From assembly GCF_005670685.2 (NCBI RefSeq), contig NZ_CP062008.1, forward strand, positions 62,001-126,000: a stretch of DNA of 64,000 nt, given 5' to 3'. Source of the DNA: Mycolicibacterium mucogenicum DSM 44124. GTDB lineage: Bacteria > Actinomycetota > Actinomycetes > Mycobacteriales > Mycobacteriaceae. The notes below the pieces were generated by a model that saw only the letters and a program-made list of their open reading frames with translations, was not told the DNA's origin and searched no databases. The position numbers and the translations under genes were made by a program. This document shows positions 54,760 through 63,066 of this stretch, piece by piece; position 1 is the stretch's first letter; every line of letters starts with the position of its first letter.

Positions 54760-56282
54760 CTAGCTGCGGGAGAACATGGCCAGCATGCGGCGGGTCACCG
54801 CGAAGCCACCGAAGACGTTGATGCTGGCGAGCAGAATCGCCACGGCCGCCAGGGCGGTGATCGGGGTGTTGTGGTGCCCGATCTGCAGCAGTGCGCCGAC
54901 CACGATGATTCCGGAGATCGCGTTGGTCACCGACATCAGCGGGGTGTGCAGGGCGTGGTGCACGTGCCCGATCACGTAGTAGCCGATCACGATCGCCAGG
55001 GCGAACACCGTCAGGTGGACCTGCAGGGCGGCCGGGGAGGCGGCGATCAGCACGAACAGGACTGCGGCCGCGGCGAAGGTGATGCCCAGACGACGCTGCG
55101 TCGACATCGGCTCCTTGGCCTGCGAGACCACCGGGGTCGCGTCGGCCTTGGCGGCCGGGGCTGCGGAGACCTGCACCGGCGGCGGGGGCCAGGTGATCTC
55201 GCCGTCGCGGACCACGGTCACGCCGCGCTGCACCACGTCGTCGAAGTCCAAGACGACCTGGCCGTCCTTCTCCGGGGTGAGCAGCTTGAGCAGGTTGACC
55301 AGGTTGGTGCCGTACAGCTGCGAGGCCTGCGCGGGCAGGCGGCCGGCCAGGTCGGTGTAGCCGATGATCGTCACGCCGTTGTCGGTGACGATGGCCTGGT
55401 CCTTGACGGTGCCTTCGACGTTGCCGCCGTTGGCTGCAGCCATGTCGACGATCACCGAACCGGGCTTCATCGAGGCCACCATGTCCGCGGTGATGATCCG
55501 CGGCGCGGGACGGCCCGGGATCAGCGCGGTGGTGATGATGATGTCGACGTCTTTGGCCAGTTCGGCGTAGAGCTCGGCTTCGCGGGCCTTGTAGTCGTCG
55601 CCCATTTCCTTGGCGTAGCCCGTCGCGGACACTTCGCCGGCATTGGGGTCGACGGACACGTACTCACCGCCGAGGGAGGCAACCTGGTCGGCGACCTCGG
55701 GGCGGGGGTCGGTGGCCCGCACGACAGCGCCGAGCGATCCGGCAGCACCGATCGCGGCCAGACCGGCGACACCGGCGCCGACGACGAGCACCTTGGCCGG
55801 GGGACCTTGCCGGCTGCGGTGACCTGGCCGGTGAAGAACCGGCCGAACGCGTGGGCGGCCTCGACGACGGCGCGGTAGCCGGCGATGTTGGCCATCGAGG
55901 ACAGCACGTCCAGGGACTGGGCGCGCGAGATGCGCGGCACCGCGTCCATGGCCAGTACCGTGATCGGTCGGGTGGCGAGCTTCTCGACCAGTTCCGGCTT
56001 GAGCCCGGGGGAGATCAGCGAGACCAGGGTGGCGCCGTCTTTGAGAGACGCGATCTCGGCGTCGTCAGGTGCGTTGACCTTCAGCACGATGTCGGCGGCC
56101 CAGGGGGAGCCGATGTCGGCGCCGGCTTCTACATAGGCGGCGTCGGAGAAACTGGACAAGTCGCCCGCGCCGGACTCAACCACTACCGAATAGCCGAGCT
56201 TGATCAGCTGCCCGACAGTTGCAGGAGTGGCGGCAACCCGCGTCTCACCAGCCAGAGACTCGCGGGGAATCCCGATGATCAT
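54760..56282 (-). pseudogene. pntA: NAD(P) transhydrogenase subunit alpha, fused PntAa-PntAb, with a one-base frameshift
   Basis: The protein reads MIIGIPRESLAGETRV, GYSVVVESGAGD and [26 protein letters not shown], up to [10 protein letters not shown], in one frame. It resumes one base away as [33 protein letters not shown] and runs on through the transmembrane part ([18 protein letters not shown]) to 54760. The break falls in a run of five G (55799-55803, plus strand); six would restore [12 protein letters not shown]. So either one base was lost in the genome or the sequence has an indel error. Restored, it is a ~508-residue alpha subunit like that of E. coli; M. tuberculosis has the two halves as separate genes (Rv0155, Rv0156). 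A longer in-frame start lies at 56330. Confidence 0.9.
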
Positions 56283-56366
56283 CGAATCCGATCCGATCTG
56301 TGTTGGTTTGCTTGCAAGAGTCTCCCCCATCCACGTCGGGACGGTGCTCTTGCCCCCCTATACCAG

Positions 56367-56401
56367 TTAGCAATCGCTTATAAATTAGCAGTCGCTCATA
56401 A
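56367..56401. promoter_or_regulatory. Tandem 17-base operator-like repeats upstream of pntA
   Basis: TTAGCAATCGCTTATAA and TTAGCAGTCGCTCATAA, 18 bases apart, identical at 15 of 17 positions, 85 bases before the pntA ATG. Each has half-sites TTAGC and GCTTA/GCTCA with a 4-base centre. Likely paired sites for one regulator. Nothing else is seen from 56402 to 56566. Confidence 0.6.
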
Positions 56402-56566
56402 TGCGACCAAAAGTCCGGTGCCGGGGCGTTGCCTGGATATGTCTACGTCATCCGCACGGATTTGGGTACACAGATTCCGACCGGTGGGATCTCCTGGACG
56501 GCAAACGTCCACTCAGCTCCGACGCGGCCGATCTCCGATCAGGGCTGGACGGTCAGGTGCGACGCG

Positions 56567-57058
56567 TCAACCCGCCGAAGAATTCGACGCCCGGGGCGTA
56601 GCGATCTTGGGGCAGGCGGCCTGCAATTTGTCCGTGGCCTGGGCTACTTTTTTGGAATTATCGACGAACCGCTGAAACCGGACGTCCTCGGGGCCTTTCC
56701 CGGTATCGCGCGCGATATTCGCGAATTCGTCGAATCCAATGGCCCATGAAGTCAAATCGGATTTCAGGTCGGGCGCGGATACCGAATTTGCGGCGCGGCG
56801 GCTTTTATCCGCAAGCGCAGCCCAACGTTCGGGGTCCTCGGCAGCGCCCGGCTGCATGGCCGCGGCATTGCTGGCTTCGCCTACGGCCCGCCAATCCTGC
56901 GCCACATCGGCCACGACGCCGCAATCGGATGCCGACGGAGTGCCAGCGTCGCGGTGCTGTGAAATCCACAGTGCCGCAGCGATTACCGATCCAATTACCG
57001 CGATAGCGACGAGTAGTGCCGCCCGGCGGCGCGCGGGCGTGCGTAAAAGGGTTCTCAT
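56567..57058 (-). CDS. Small membrane-anchored protein coupled to the WXG effector gene
   Basis: 163 residues, not recognised. A basic N-terminus (MRTLLRTPARRRAA) and one helix (LLVAIAVIGSVIAAALWI) are followed by a ~125-residue outside domain, mostly helical (WAALADKSRRAANSV, LTSWAIGFDEFANIARDT, FQRFVDNSKKVAQATDKLQAAC), with two cysteines that could form a disulfide. No lipobox. Its ATG overlaps the stop of the upstream WXG-type gene by four bases, so the two products probably work together; a partner or immunity role is inferred. Confidence 0.75.
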   Translation of the reverse strand: MRTLLRTPARRRAALLVAIAVIGSVIAAALWISQHRDAGTPSASDCGVVADVAQDWRAVGEASNAAAMQPGAAEDPERWAALADKSRRAANSVSAPDLKSDLTSWAIGFDEFANIARDTGKGPEDVRFQRFVDNSKKVAQATDKLQAACPKIATPRASNSSAG

Positions 57059-58185
57059 GGGGCTGACACTCCTGGGCGCTTGGGATTGAGCACTACCTGT
57101 CCGCCGCTCGGTGTGGGTACGTACATCGTGAGCCGTGGGTTATCGGCCTGCGCACGGTAGATATCCTTGATATCGATCGGATGCCATTCACCCAAACCGA
57201 AATTCGGAGTGAAAAAGCCGGTTGAGCTTACGCCGCGACGCACGTGCTCGGCCTCGAAATTATAGTCGACCCATTTTGCTTGATACCATTTCCCATCGCG
57301 CTGCACCCATCGCGTGTGGTCGGGGGCGCCATTGAACGTCTCGCCGGTCAATCGGAATTTGTAATTCTCTTGCATCCGCCACGACGGGTCGACGCCCCAT
57401 CCGTTCGGTGTTTTGCCGACGACGTCCTGGTAGCCAGTGGGTCCGCCCTCGATCGGAGGTTTGATATCGCGATGCCACGGCTTGGGCGGGGTAAATGGTC
57501 CAACCGGCGGTCCGCCGCCGGGCCCGCTCGGGTAGGGCTGCGGGTCGATGTCCCAGCGACCGCCGCCGGGAGCGGAATCGCCCGGCGGTGGCGGATCCCA
57601 CGGATACTGCCACCCCTTGTCATCCATCAGCAGGTCCGGCTTGTTGCCGGGCGAATCGTCGGCCTTGTCGGTTGGTTCCTTGGAGCGGGGCCCCGCTTGT
57701 TTCTGCAGCGCATCGGCAAGGAGGGCGTCGGCGTGGTCGGCTGATTGCCGAATCTTGTCGAGGGACTGCTGAGCCGTGTGCGTCATGTCCTGCACCAGCT
57801 TGCGGGTGGCGGCGGGCAGCGAGGACAGATTCGTCGGCGGCACCGCCCGACTGCTCTTTGCGTCGATAGTGATTCCGTACTGCCCCAGCGTCGACCGCAA
57901 ATCGTTGAGCTGGATCTTTGTCTGCCGAACTTCGTTGGCGGCGGTTTTGGCGGCCGATGCGACTGCCGCCGCATCGCGGCTGTGCTGGTCAAGGCCGTCC
58001 GCTTCCACTTTGGTCCGCTGCTGCGCAGCGCTGGCGCTTGAGCCTTGCCAACTCTCGAACGCTGGCAGATTGCCCAAACACGAGCTGGCCTGAGACGCTG
58101 CATCCGCCCGAGCTGTGCTCGCTGTGCCGACCGCATCGAGCGAGTCCGGGTTCCACTTGTCGATGTCGGCTATCGACAGACCCAC
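57055..58185 (-). CDS. WXG-type type VII substrate with a long unknown C-terminal domain
   Basis: 376 residues. The N-terminal ~165 residues are helical with MGLSIADIDKWNPDSL, LPAFESWQGSSASAAQQ (a W-Q-G turn at ~47), DAAAVASAAKTAANEVRQTK and YGITIDAKSS, the layout of actinobacterial type VII substrates that carry variable C-terminal domains. A Pro/Gly linker (PWDPPPPGDSAPGGG, ~195-245) leads to a ~120-residue C-terminal domain with GWGVDPSWRMQENYKFRLTG, HTRWVQRDGKWYQAKWVDYN and LGEWHPIDIKD. I do not recognise that domain. GTG at 58185 follows GGGGGA. A secreted effector or toxin is a reasonable inference. Confidence 0.8.
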   Translation of the reverse strand: MGLSIADIDKWNPDSLDAVGTASTARADAASQASSCLGNLPAFESWQGSSASAAQQRTKVEADGLDQHSRDAAAVASAAKTAANEVRQTKIQLNDLRSTLGQYGITIDAKSSRAVPPTNLSSLPAATRKLVQDMTHTAQQSLDKIRQSADHADALLADALQKQAGPRSKEPTDKADDSPGNKPDLLMDDKGWQYPWDPPPPGDSAPGGGRWDIDPQPYPSGPGGGPPVGPFTPPKPWHRDIKPPIEGGPTGYQDVVGKTPNGWGVDPSWRMQENYKFRLTGETFNGAPDHTRWVQRDGKWYQAKWVDYNFEAEHVRRGVSSTGFFTPNFGLGEWHPIDIKDIYRAQADNPRLTMYVPTPSGGQVVLNPKRPGVSAP

Positions 58186-58352
58186 AGGACATCCCCCAAC
58201 ACCGTCAACTCCGCGGATACGGCCCCCGCTTACCTACGGTAACTCTCGTCGAGGGGCTCGACCTGCGCTAGTTGTTCGTCTGCACACGCAATTCCGACCG
58301 GTGGGACGCCGCGCGCCAACACACCGGTCGGTGAGGTGGAATTCTCGGGTGG

Positions 58353-58463
58353 TTACACCGGGGGGTACGCCGGGGGCGGGTACACGCCGCGCAGGCCCCA
58401 CGGGACCCAGTTGAAGAAGTACTCGACCTCGTCGCTCGCGTCGTAGTCCGGGCTCGGATCCAT
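58353..58463 (-). CDS. Small protein of 36 residues
   Basis: MDPSPDYDASDEVEYFFNWVP at the start and WGLRGVYPPPAYPPV at the end; aromatic and proline-rich. GGAGG at 58470-58474 stands six bases before the ATG, which supports translation. It sits between the WXG gene and the TetR gene; M. tuberculosis has a small annotated gene (Rv0157A) in the comparable place. Function unknown. The remaining non-coding parts nearby are 58186-58352 and 58464-58563. Confidence 0.6.
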   Translation of the reverse strand: MDPSPDYDASDEVEYFFNWVPWGLRGVYPPPAYPPV

Positions 58464-58563
58464 CAGGTGCCTCCAACCGACAAGCTTGTTACTCGCGAGC
58501 TTAGCTGCTGGGTCCCGGTTGCGAGTGGCGGATCGGTCGTCGATATGCCACGGCATAGACTGG

Positions 58564-58579
58564 CCAACCAGTTGATTGG
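58564..58579. promoter_or_regulatory. TetR-type operator upstream of the TetR gene
   Basis: CCAACCAGTTGATTGG, a near-palindrome 40 bases before the TetR ATG, just after a possible -10 (TAGACT, 58556-58561). It matches the aldehyde dehydrogenase operator core (36731-36746) at 13 of 16 bases. Probably an autoregulatory site. Confidence 0.65.
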
Positions 58580-58618
58580 GTCCCGGGCCGTGCGCCCGGC
58601 TGCATAGAGTGAGCTGAC

Positions 58619-59311
58619 ATGTCCTCAGAGTCGTCGACAAAAGGTTCTGCCACGGGATCGCCCGCGGGGGCCTCGGCTGCGTCGAACGGGTCGAACGGCT
58701 CGTCGCGGCGCGAGGAGTTGCTGGCGGTGGCCGCCAAATTGTTCGCGGCCCGTGGCTACCACGGGACCCGGATGGACGACGTCGCCGACGCCGTCGGACT
58801 CAACAAGGCGACGGTCTACCACTACTACGCCAGCAAGTCGCTGATCCTGTGGGACATCTACAAGTCGACCGCCGACTTCACCGTCGACGCGCTGCACGAC
58901 GACCCGACTGCCTCGGCGCGCGAGACCATCTTCAACTTCACCCGGCGGCTGCTGACCGGCATCGCCAGCGACCTGGAATCCGCGGCGGTGTACTTCCAGG
59001 AGGGGCCGTACATCACCGAATGGTTCACCGAGGAGCAGGTCGCCTACATCCGCAAGGCGGAGACGACCGTCTACGAGCACGTCCGCGACGTCATCGACCG
59101 CGGTATCGCCAGCGGCGAGTTCAACGACTGCGACTCGCATGTCCTCGCGCTGGGCTACATCGGGATGACGCTGGGCGCCTACCGGTGGCTGCGGCCGCAC
59201 GGCCGGCGCACGGCTTCCGAGATCGCCGTCGAATTCAGCACGGCACTGCTGCGCGGCCTGATCCGCGACGAAACGATCCGCACCGAGGACCCCCTCGGCG
59301 GCGGCGCATAG
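58619..59311 (+). CDS. TetR-family regulator (Rv0158-like)
   Basis: 230 residues. After a Ser/Gly/Ala-rich start of ~28 residues comes a clear helix-turn-helix (REELLAVAAKLFAARGYHGTRMDDVADAVGLNKATVYHYYASKSLILWDIY), then a ligand domain. TetR members beside acyl-CoA dehydrogenase genes often sense acyl-CoA esters; the FadE-like gene starts 31 bases after it. Likely controls itself and its neighbour through the operator at 58564. Confidence 0.92.
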   Translation: MSSESSTKGSATGSPAGASAASNGSNGSSRREELLAVAAKLFAARGYHGTRMDDVADAVGLNKATVYHYYASKSLILWDIYKSTADFTVDALHDDPTASARETIFNFTRRLLTGIASDLESAAVYFQEGPYITEWFTEEQVAYIRKAETTVYEHVRDVIDRGIASGEFNDCDSHVLALGYIGMTLGAYRWLRPHGRRTASEIAVEFSTALLRGLIRDETIRTEDPLGGGA

Positions 59312-59341
59312 AACCCGCGATCGAGAGGTGACCGAGGTCCG

Positions 59342-61138
59342 ATGAAATCCCAGCTGCTGTCCCGCCGCGACCTCGACTTCCTCCTGTACGAGTGGCTGAA
59401 GGTCGACCAACTCACCGGCCGCAAGCGGTTCGCCGATCACTCGCGCCAGACCTTCGACGGGGTCCTGGACCTCAGTGAGCAACTGGCCGAACGCTACTTC
59501 GCGCCGCACAACAAGAAGAGCGACGCCAACGAGCCGACCTTCGACGGGCAGACCGTCACGGTGGTCCCGGAGGTCAAAGAGGCGTGGGACGCGTTCGTTG
59601 GCGCCGATCTGATCGGCATGTCGATGGACGAATCGGTGGGTGGCGCGCAGTTGCCTGCCGTCGTCGCGCAGGCGGCGTTCGCCTGGATCGCCGCGGCCAA
59701 CGTGTCGACGTCGGGCTACCTGATGCTGACCATCGCCAACGCGAATCTGCTGACCAAGTTCGGCACGCCCGAGCAGATCGAGACCTACGTCAAACCCATG
59801 CTGGCAGGCCGCTTTTCGGGCACCATGGCGCTCTCGGAGACACAGGCCGGGTCGTCGCTCGCCGACGTGGCCACCCGCGCCGAACCGCGCGGCGACGGCA
59901 CCTACCGGCTGTTCGGGTCGAAGATGTGGATCTCGGGCGCCGAACACGAGATCACCGACAACATCGTCAACCTCGTGCTGGCCAAGCTCCCCGGCGGACC
60001 TCCCGGCACCAAGGGCATCTCGCTGTTCATCGTGCCCAAGTACCTGGTGAACCCCGACGGGTCGATCGGCGAGCGCAACGACGTGGCCATCGCCGGCCTC
60101 AATCACAAGATGGGGCAGCGCGGCGTCACCAACACGGTGCTGAATTTCGGTGATACGCAATTCAATCCGGGTGGCGAGAACGGCGCGGTCGGCTATCTGG
60201 TCGGCGAGCCGCACCGCGGCATCGTCTACATGTTCCAGATGATGAACGAGGCCCGGATGGCCGTCGGCATGGGCGCGGTGGCGCTCGGCTACACCGGCTA
60301 CCTCAAGTCGGTGCAGTACGCGCGGGAGCGGCCGCAGGGCCGCCCGCTGGACGTCAAGGATCCGACGACGCCGCAGGTGCCCATCGTCGAACACCCCGAT
60401 GTACGACGAATGCTGCTGGCGCAGAAGGCCTATGTCGAAGGTGGCATGGCGCTCGGCCTGTACTGCGCGCGGTTGGTGGACGTGCAGCACAGCGCGGAGT
60501 CCGATGCCGAGGCCGACGCGGCCGGCCTGCTGATCGACATCCTGACCCCGATCGTCAAGAGCTGGCCGTCGCAGTGGTGTCTGGAAGCCAACAACCTGGC
60601 GATCCAGGTGCACGGCGGGTACGGCTACACGCGCGAATACGACGTCGAGCAGCATTACCGTGACAACCGGCTTAACCCGATCCACGAGGGCACCAACGGC
60701 ATCCAGAGCCTGGACCTGTTGGGCCGCAAGGTGACTCAGCGAGGCGGGGCGAGCCTGGCGGCGCTGGGGCAGGTCATCGCAGAGACGGTGCGCGCAGCCG
60801 ACGAGTTGGGCGGCGAGGGCGCCGAATTGGCGAGCGCGCTGGATGCGTCGTGGCAGCGACTGGTCGCGGTGACCGGCGGCATGTTCGGCTCGGGCGATAT
60901 TCCCGCGGTGATGGCCAACAGCCACGTCTACCTGGAAGCGTTCGGGCACATCGTGGTGGCGTGGCTGTGGCTGGAACAGTTCGTGGCGTCGGCAGGCAAG
61001 GACGGCGACTTCTACGACGGCAAGCGGCAGGCGACCCGGTACTTCTTCCGATTCGAATTGCCCAAGACCGCACCGCAATTGGACCTGCTCGAGTCGCTGG
61101 ACCGCACGACGCTCGAGATGCGGGACGCCTGGTTCTAG
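59342..61138 (+). CDS. Acyl-CoA dehydrogenase, DmdC-like long form
   Basis: 598 residues, longer than ordinary acyl-CoA dehydrogenases and like the ~600-residue group that includes DmdC. It has MALSETQAGSSLADVATRAEP, GSKMWISGAEHEIT, AMVAVGMGAVALGYTGY-like text and the catalytic glutamate in NPIHEGTNGIQSLDLLGRKV, plus a C-terminal helical extension. It dehydrogenates a (possibly modified or branched) acyl-CoA at the alpha-beta bond. Likely co-transcribed with the TetR gene. It ends in a four-base convergent overlap with the next TetR gene. Confidence 0.93.
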   Translation: MKSQLLSRRDLDFLLYEWLKVDQLTGRKRFADHSRQTFDGVLDLSEQLAERYFAPHNKKSDANEPTFDGQTVTVVPEVKEAWDAFVGADLIGMSMDESVGGAQLPAVVAQAAFAWIAAANVSTSGYLMLTIANANLLTKFGTPEQIETYVKPMLAGRFSGTMALSETQAGSSLADVATRAEPRGDGTYRLFGSKMWISGAEHEITDNIVNLVLAKLPGGPPGTKGISLFIVPKYLVNPDGSIGERNDVAIAGLNHKMGQRGVTNTVLNFGDTQFNPGGENGAVGYLVGEPHRGIVYMFQMMNEARMAVGMGAVALGYTGYLKSVQYARERPQGRPLDVKDPTTPQVPIVEHPDVRRMLLAQKAYVEGGMALGLYCARLVDVQHSAESDAEADAAGLLIDILTPIVKSWPSQWCLEANNLAIQVHGGYGYTREYDVEQHYRDNRLNPIHEGTNGIQSLDLLGRKVTQRGGASLAALGQVIAETVRAADELGGEGAELASALDASWQRLVAVTGGMFGSGDIPAVMANSHVYLEAFGHIVVAWLWLEQFVASAGKDGDFYDGKRQATRYFFRFELPKTAPQLDLLESLDRTTLEMRDAWF

Positions 61139-61752
61139 GCGGGCGCGCCGGTGTTCGTTACCAGCCGAGTCAGGCCGTAGGCAAACTGCCTGTCGCGCGG
61201 GGTGTTTCGCAGCGTTGCCAACCCGGCGGACACGGTCGGATACGACGTGGCGTCAATGGGTCCCCGACCGTTGTCGCGGGATTCGTCCTGGGCGAGCTCG
61301 TAGGCAGCTTGCTCCTCTATGGCGAAGCCCATGACGTAGTACTGCACGGAAAAAGCGACCAAGACGGCTTCGGCCTCGGGCACGCCGGCGGCGAGGGCAG
61401 CGCTGATTGCCGCTTCGCCGAAAGCCAACGTGTTGGGCTGGCGGACGAACGTGCCGGCCAGGACGCGTGCGCCGTCTCGATGTGACAACAATGCCGATCG
61501 CAGCCGGTGTGCGAGCTCGATCAATCGGTCGCTGCCCTGTGCGCCCGAGCCGGTTTCGTCGGCTACCCCGTGGAGCAGGTCGTCGGCGAGCGCGTCGGTC
61601 AGTCCCTGCTTGTTCTCGACGTGCCAATACAGCGTTCCGTGGTTGACGCCCAGCGACGTTGCGAGTTTGCGCATCGTCAGTGCGTCGATGCCGTGCTCCT
61701 CGATGAATGCCCAGGCACCTGCGAGGACAGCTGCTCGGTCAAGACGCGCCAT
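61135..61752 (-). CDS. TetR-family regulator, TetR_C-type
   Basis: 205 residues. The helix-turn-helix reads MRKLATSLGVNHGTLYWHVENKQGLTDALADDLL; the YWHV core and the C-terminal half (LAHRLRSALLSHRDGARVLAGTFVRQPNTLAF, VLVAFSVQYYVMGFAIEEQA) resemble the tetracycline repressor class. ATG at 61752. Divergent from an FAD monooxygenase gene with a perfect palindrome between them, so autoregulation and control of that gene are very likely. Confidence 0.93.
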   Translation of the reverse strand: MARLDRAAVLAGAWAFIEEHGIDALTMRKLATSLGVNHGTLYWHVENKQGLTDALADDLLHGVADETGSGAQGSDRLIELAHRLRSALLSHRDGARVLAGTFVRQPNTLAFGEAAISAALAAGVPEAEAVLVAFSVQYYVMGFAIEEQAAYELAQDESRDNGRGPIDATSYPTVSAGLATLRNTPRDRQFAYGLTRLVTNTGAPA

Positions 61753-61787
61753 CGCCTCCCTTTCCGGTCTCGAGCACGATAACAAGT

Positions 61788-61814
61788 CGATACTTGACCA
61801 TTGGTCAAGTATCG
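61788..61814. promoter_or_regulatory. 27-base perfect palindromic TetR operator
   Basis: CGATACTTGACCA, T, TGGTCAAGTATCG: 13-base arms pair completely around one base, midway between divergent TetR (start 61752) and monooxygenase (start 61876) genes. It overlaps likely -35 elements (TTGACC) on both strands. Confidence 0.92.
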
Positions 61815-61875
61815 TTCTAGCCTGGGCTGGGTCGGACCGGGCGGTGGGCTCGGCCGCGGCCGAAAGGACCATGAA

Positions 61876-63066
61876 ATGTCTTTGGCTGACCATCATTCGG
61901 CCGGTGTCGCCGGCCGCGAAGTGCTGATCTGTGGTGCGGGAATCGCCGGCATCGTCTTGGCGTACCGGCTCACCCGCGGTGGCTTCCGGGTGACCGTCGT
62001 CGAACGGGCACCGGCGTTGCGCCGTGGTGGTAACGCCGTGGACCTGCGCGGACCGGCGGTCGACATCGTTGCCGATATGGGGGTGTACGACGAGCTGCGC
62101 ACGCGCGCGACCGAGCTCGCCGACTTCTATCGCATCGACCCCGCAGGCAACCGCGTTGTCACCATGGCGCCAGAAGTGATCGGCGGCGACATCGAGCTGC
62201 TTAGGACCGACCTCAGCGCCGTCTTGTTCGCCGCGGCACAGGGCGGAATCGCCTACCGCTTCGATGATTCGGTGACGTCGCTCGACGATGCCGGCAGCCA
62301 CGTGGCGGTCACGTTCCAGAGCGGCACGAGCCACGACTTCGACCTGGTCATCGGCGCCGATGGACTGCACTCGCAGACCCGGGCCCTGGCCTTCGGGCCC
62401 GAATCGGACTTCGTGCGGCATCTGGATTGCTACCAAGCGCACTTCACCACCGACAACGTGCTGAATCTCGATCGGTCCGGGTTGTTGCTCAATCGACCCG
62501 GCCGCACCCTCGGTTGCTACAGCGTCGAGCGCAACCGCAAGATCGTCGTCGGCTTGTTCTGCGACTCGCCGGCGGTCCCCTACGACCGAACTGACGCTGC
62601 GGCTCAACAACTTTGGCTCAATGAAGCCTTCGCCGGCATGGGGTGGCGGACCGCGGAACTGCTGGACGGCATGGATCACGCCGACGACTTCTATTTCGAT
62701 TCCGTCGCCCAGGCCGTCGTCGGGCAGCCGCATCGGGGCCGTGTCGCGCTCGTCGGCGACGCTGCCTCCAGCCCGTCGCTGTTGTCGGGAATGGGCGCGA
62801 CATTGGCGATCATCGGCGCCGCGGTGCTCGCCGACGAGCTGACCACCACACCCGATGATCACCTGCGCGCCTTCAACAGGTATCACGAGCGGACGGCCGA
62901 GATGGTCACCCTGAGTCATCAACTCGCACGGGTCTCGCGGGGATGGTTCATTCAGCCCGCGGCCGGAAGTCCTTCCGCCGGAGGGGTATCCGCCGATGAA
63001 CAGTCGGATGCCCTGCGGCAACGCGTTCTCGACGCGGCCAGGGCGGCCGCGCCGGCCCGGGTCTAG
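61876..63066 (+). CDS. FAD-dependent monooxygenase, TetX-like
   Basis: 396 residues of the PHBH/UbiH family: FAD motif LICGAGIAGIVLAYRLTRGGFRVTVVERA, the DG motif DLVIGADGLHSQTR and the GD motif VALVGDAASSPSLLSGMGATLAIIGAAVLAD. The overall text resembles the TetX/rifampicin-monooxygenase group that hydroxylates polyketides and antibiotics. ATG at 61876 has GAAAGGA eight bases before; an in-frame earlier start would read through the operator. Its repressor-like partner supports induction by an aromatic drug or metabolite. Confidence 0.92.
   Translation: MSLADHHSAGVAGREVLICGAGIAGIVLAYRLTRGGFRVTVVERAPALRRGGNAVDLRGPAVDIVADMGVYDELRTRATELADFYRIDPAGNRVVTMAPEVIGGDIELLRTDLSAVLFAAAQGGIAYRFDDSVTSLDDAGSHVAVTFQSGTSHDFDLVIGADGLHSQTRALAFGPESDFVRHLDCYQAHFTTDNVLNLDRSGLLLNRPGRTLGCYSVERNRKIVVGLFCDSPAVPYDRTDAAAQQLWLNEAFAGMGWRTAELLDGMDHADDFYFDSVAQAVVGQPHRGRVALVGDAASSPSLLSGMGATLAIIGAAVLADELTTTPDDHLRAFNRYHERTAEMVTLSHQLARVSRGWFIQPAAGSPSAGGVSADEQSDALRQRVLDAARAAAPARV

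Noticed and set aside
58625..61078. Long minus-strand open frame opposite the TetR and acyl-CoA dehydrogenase genes
   Set aside because: Same GC effect; no recognisable domain and a His/Arg-rich composition.
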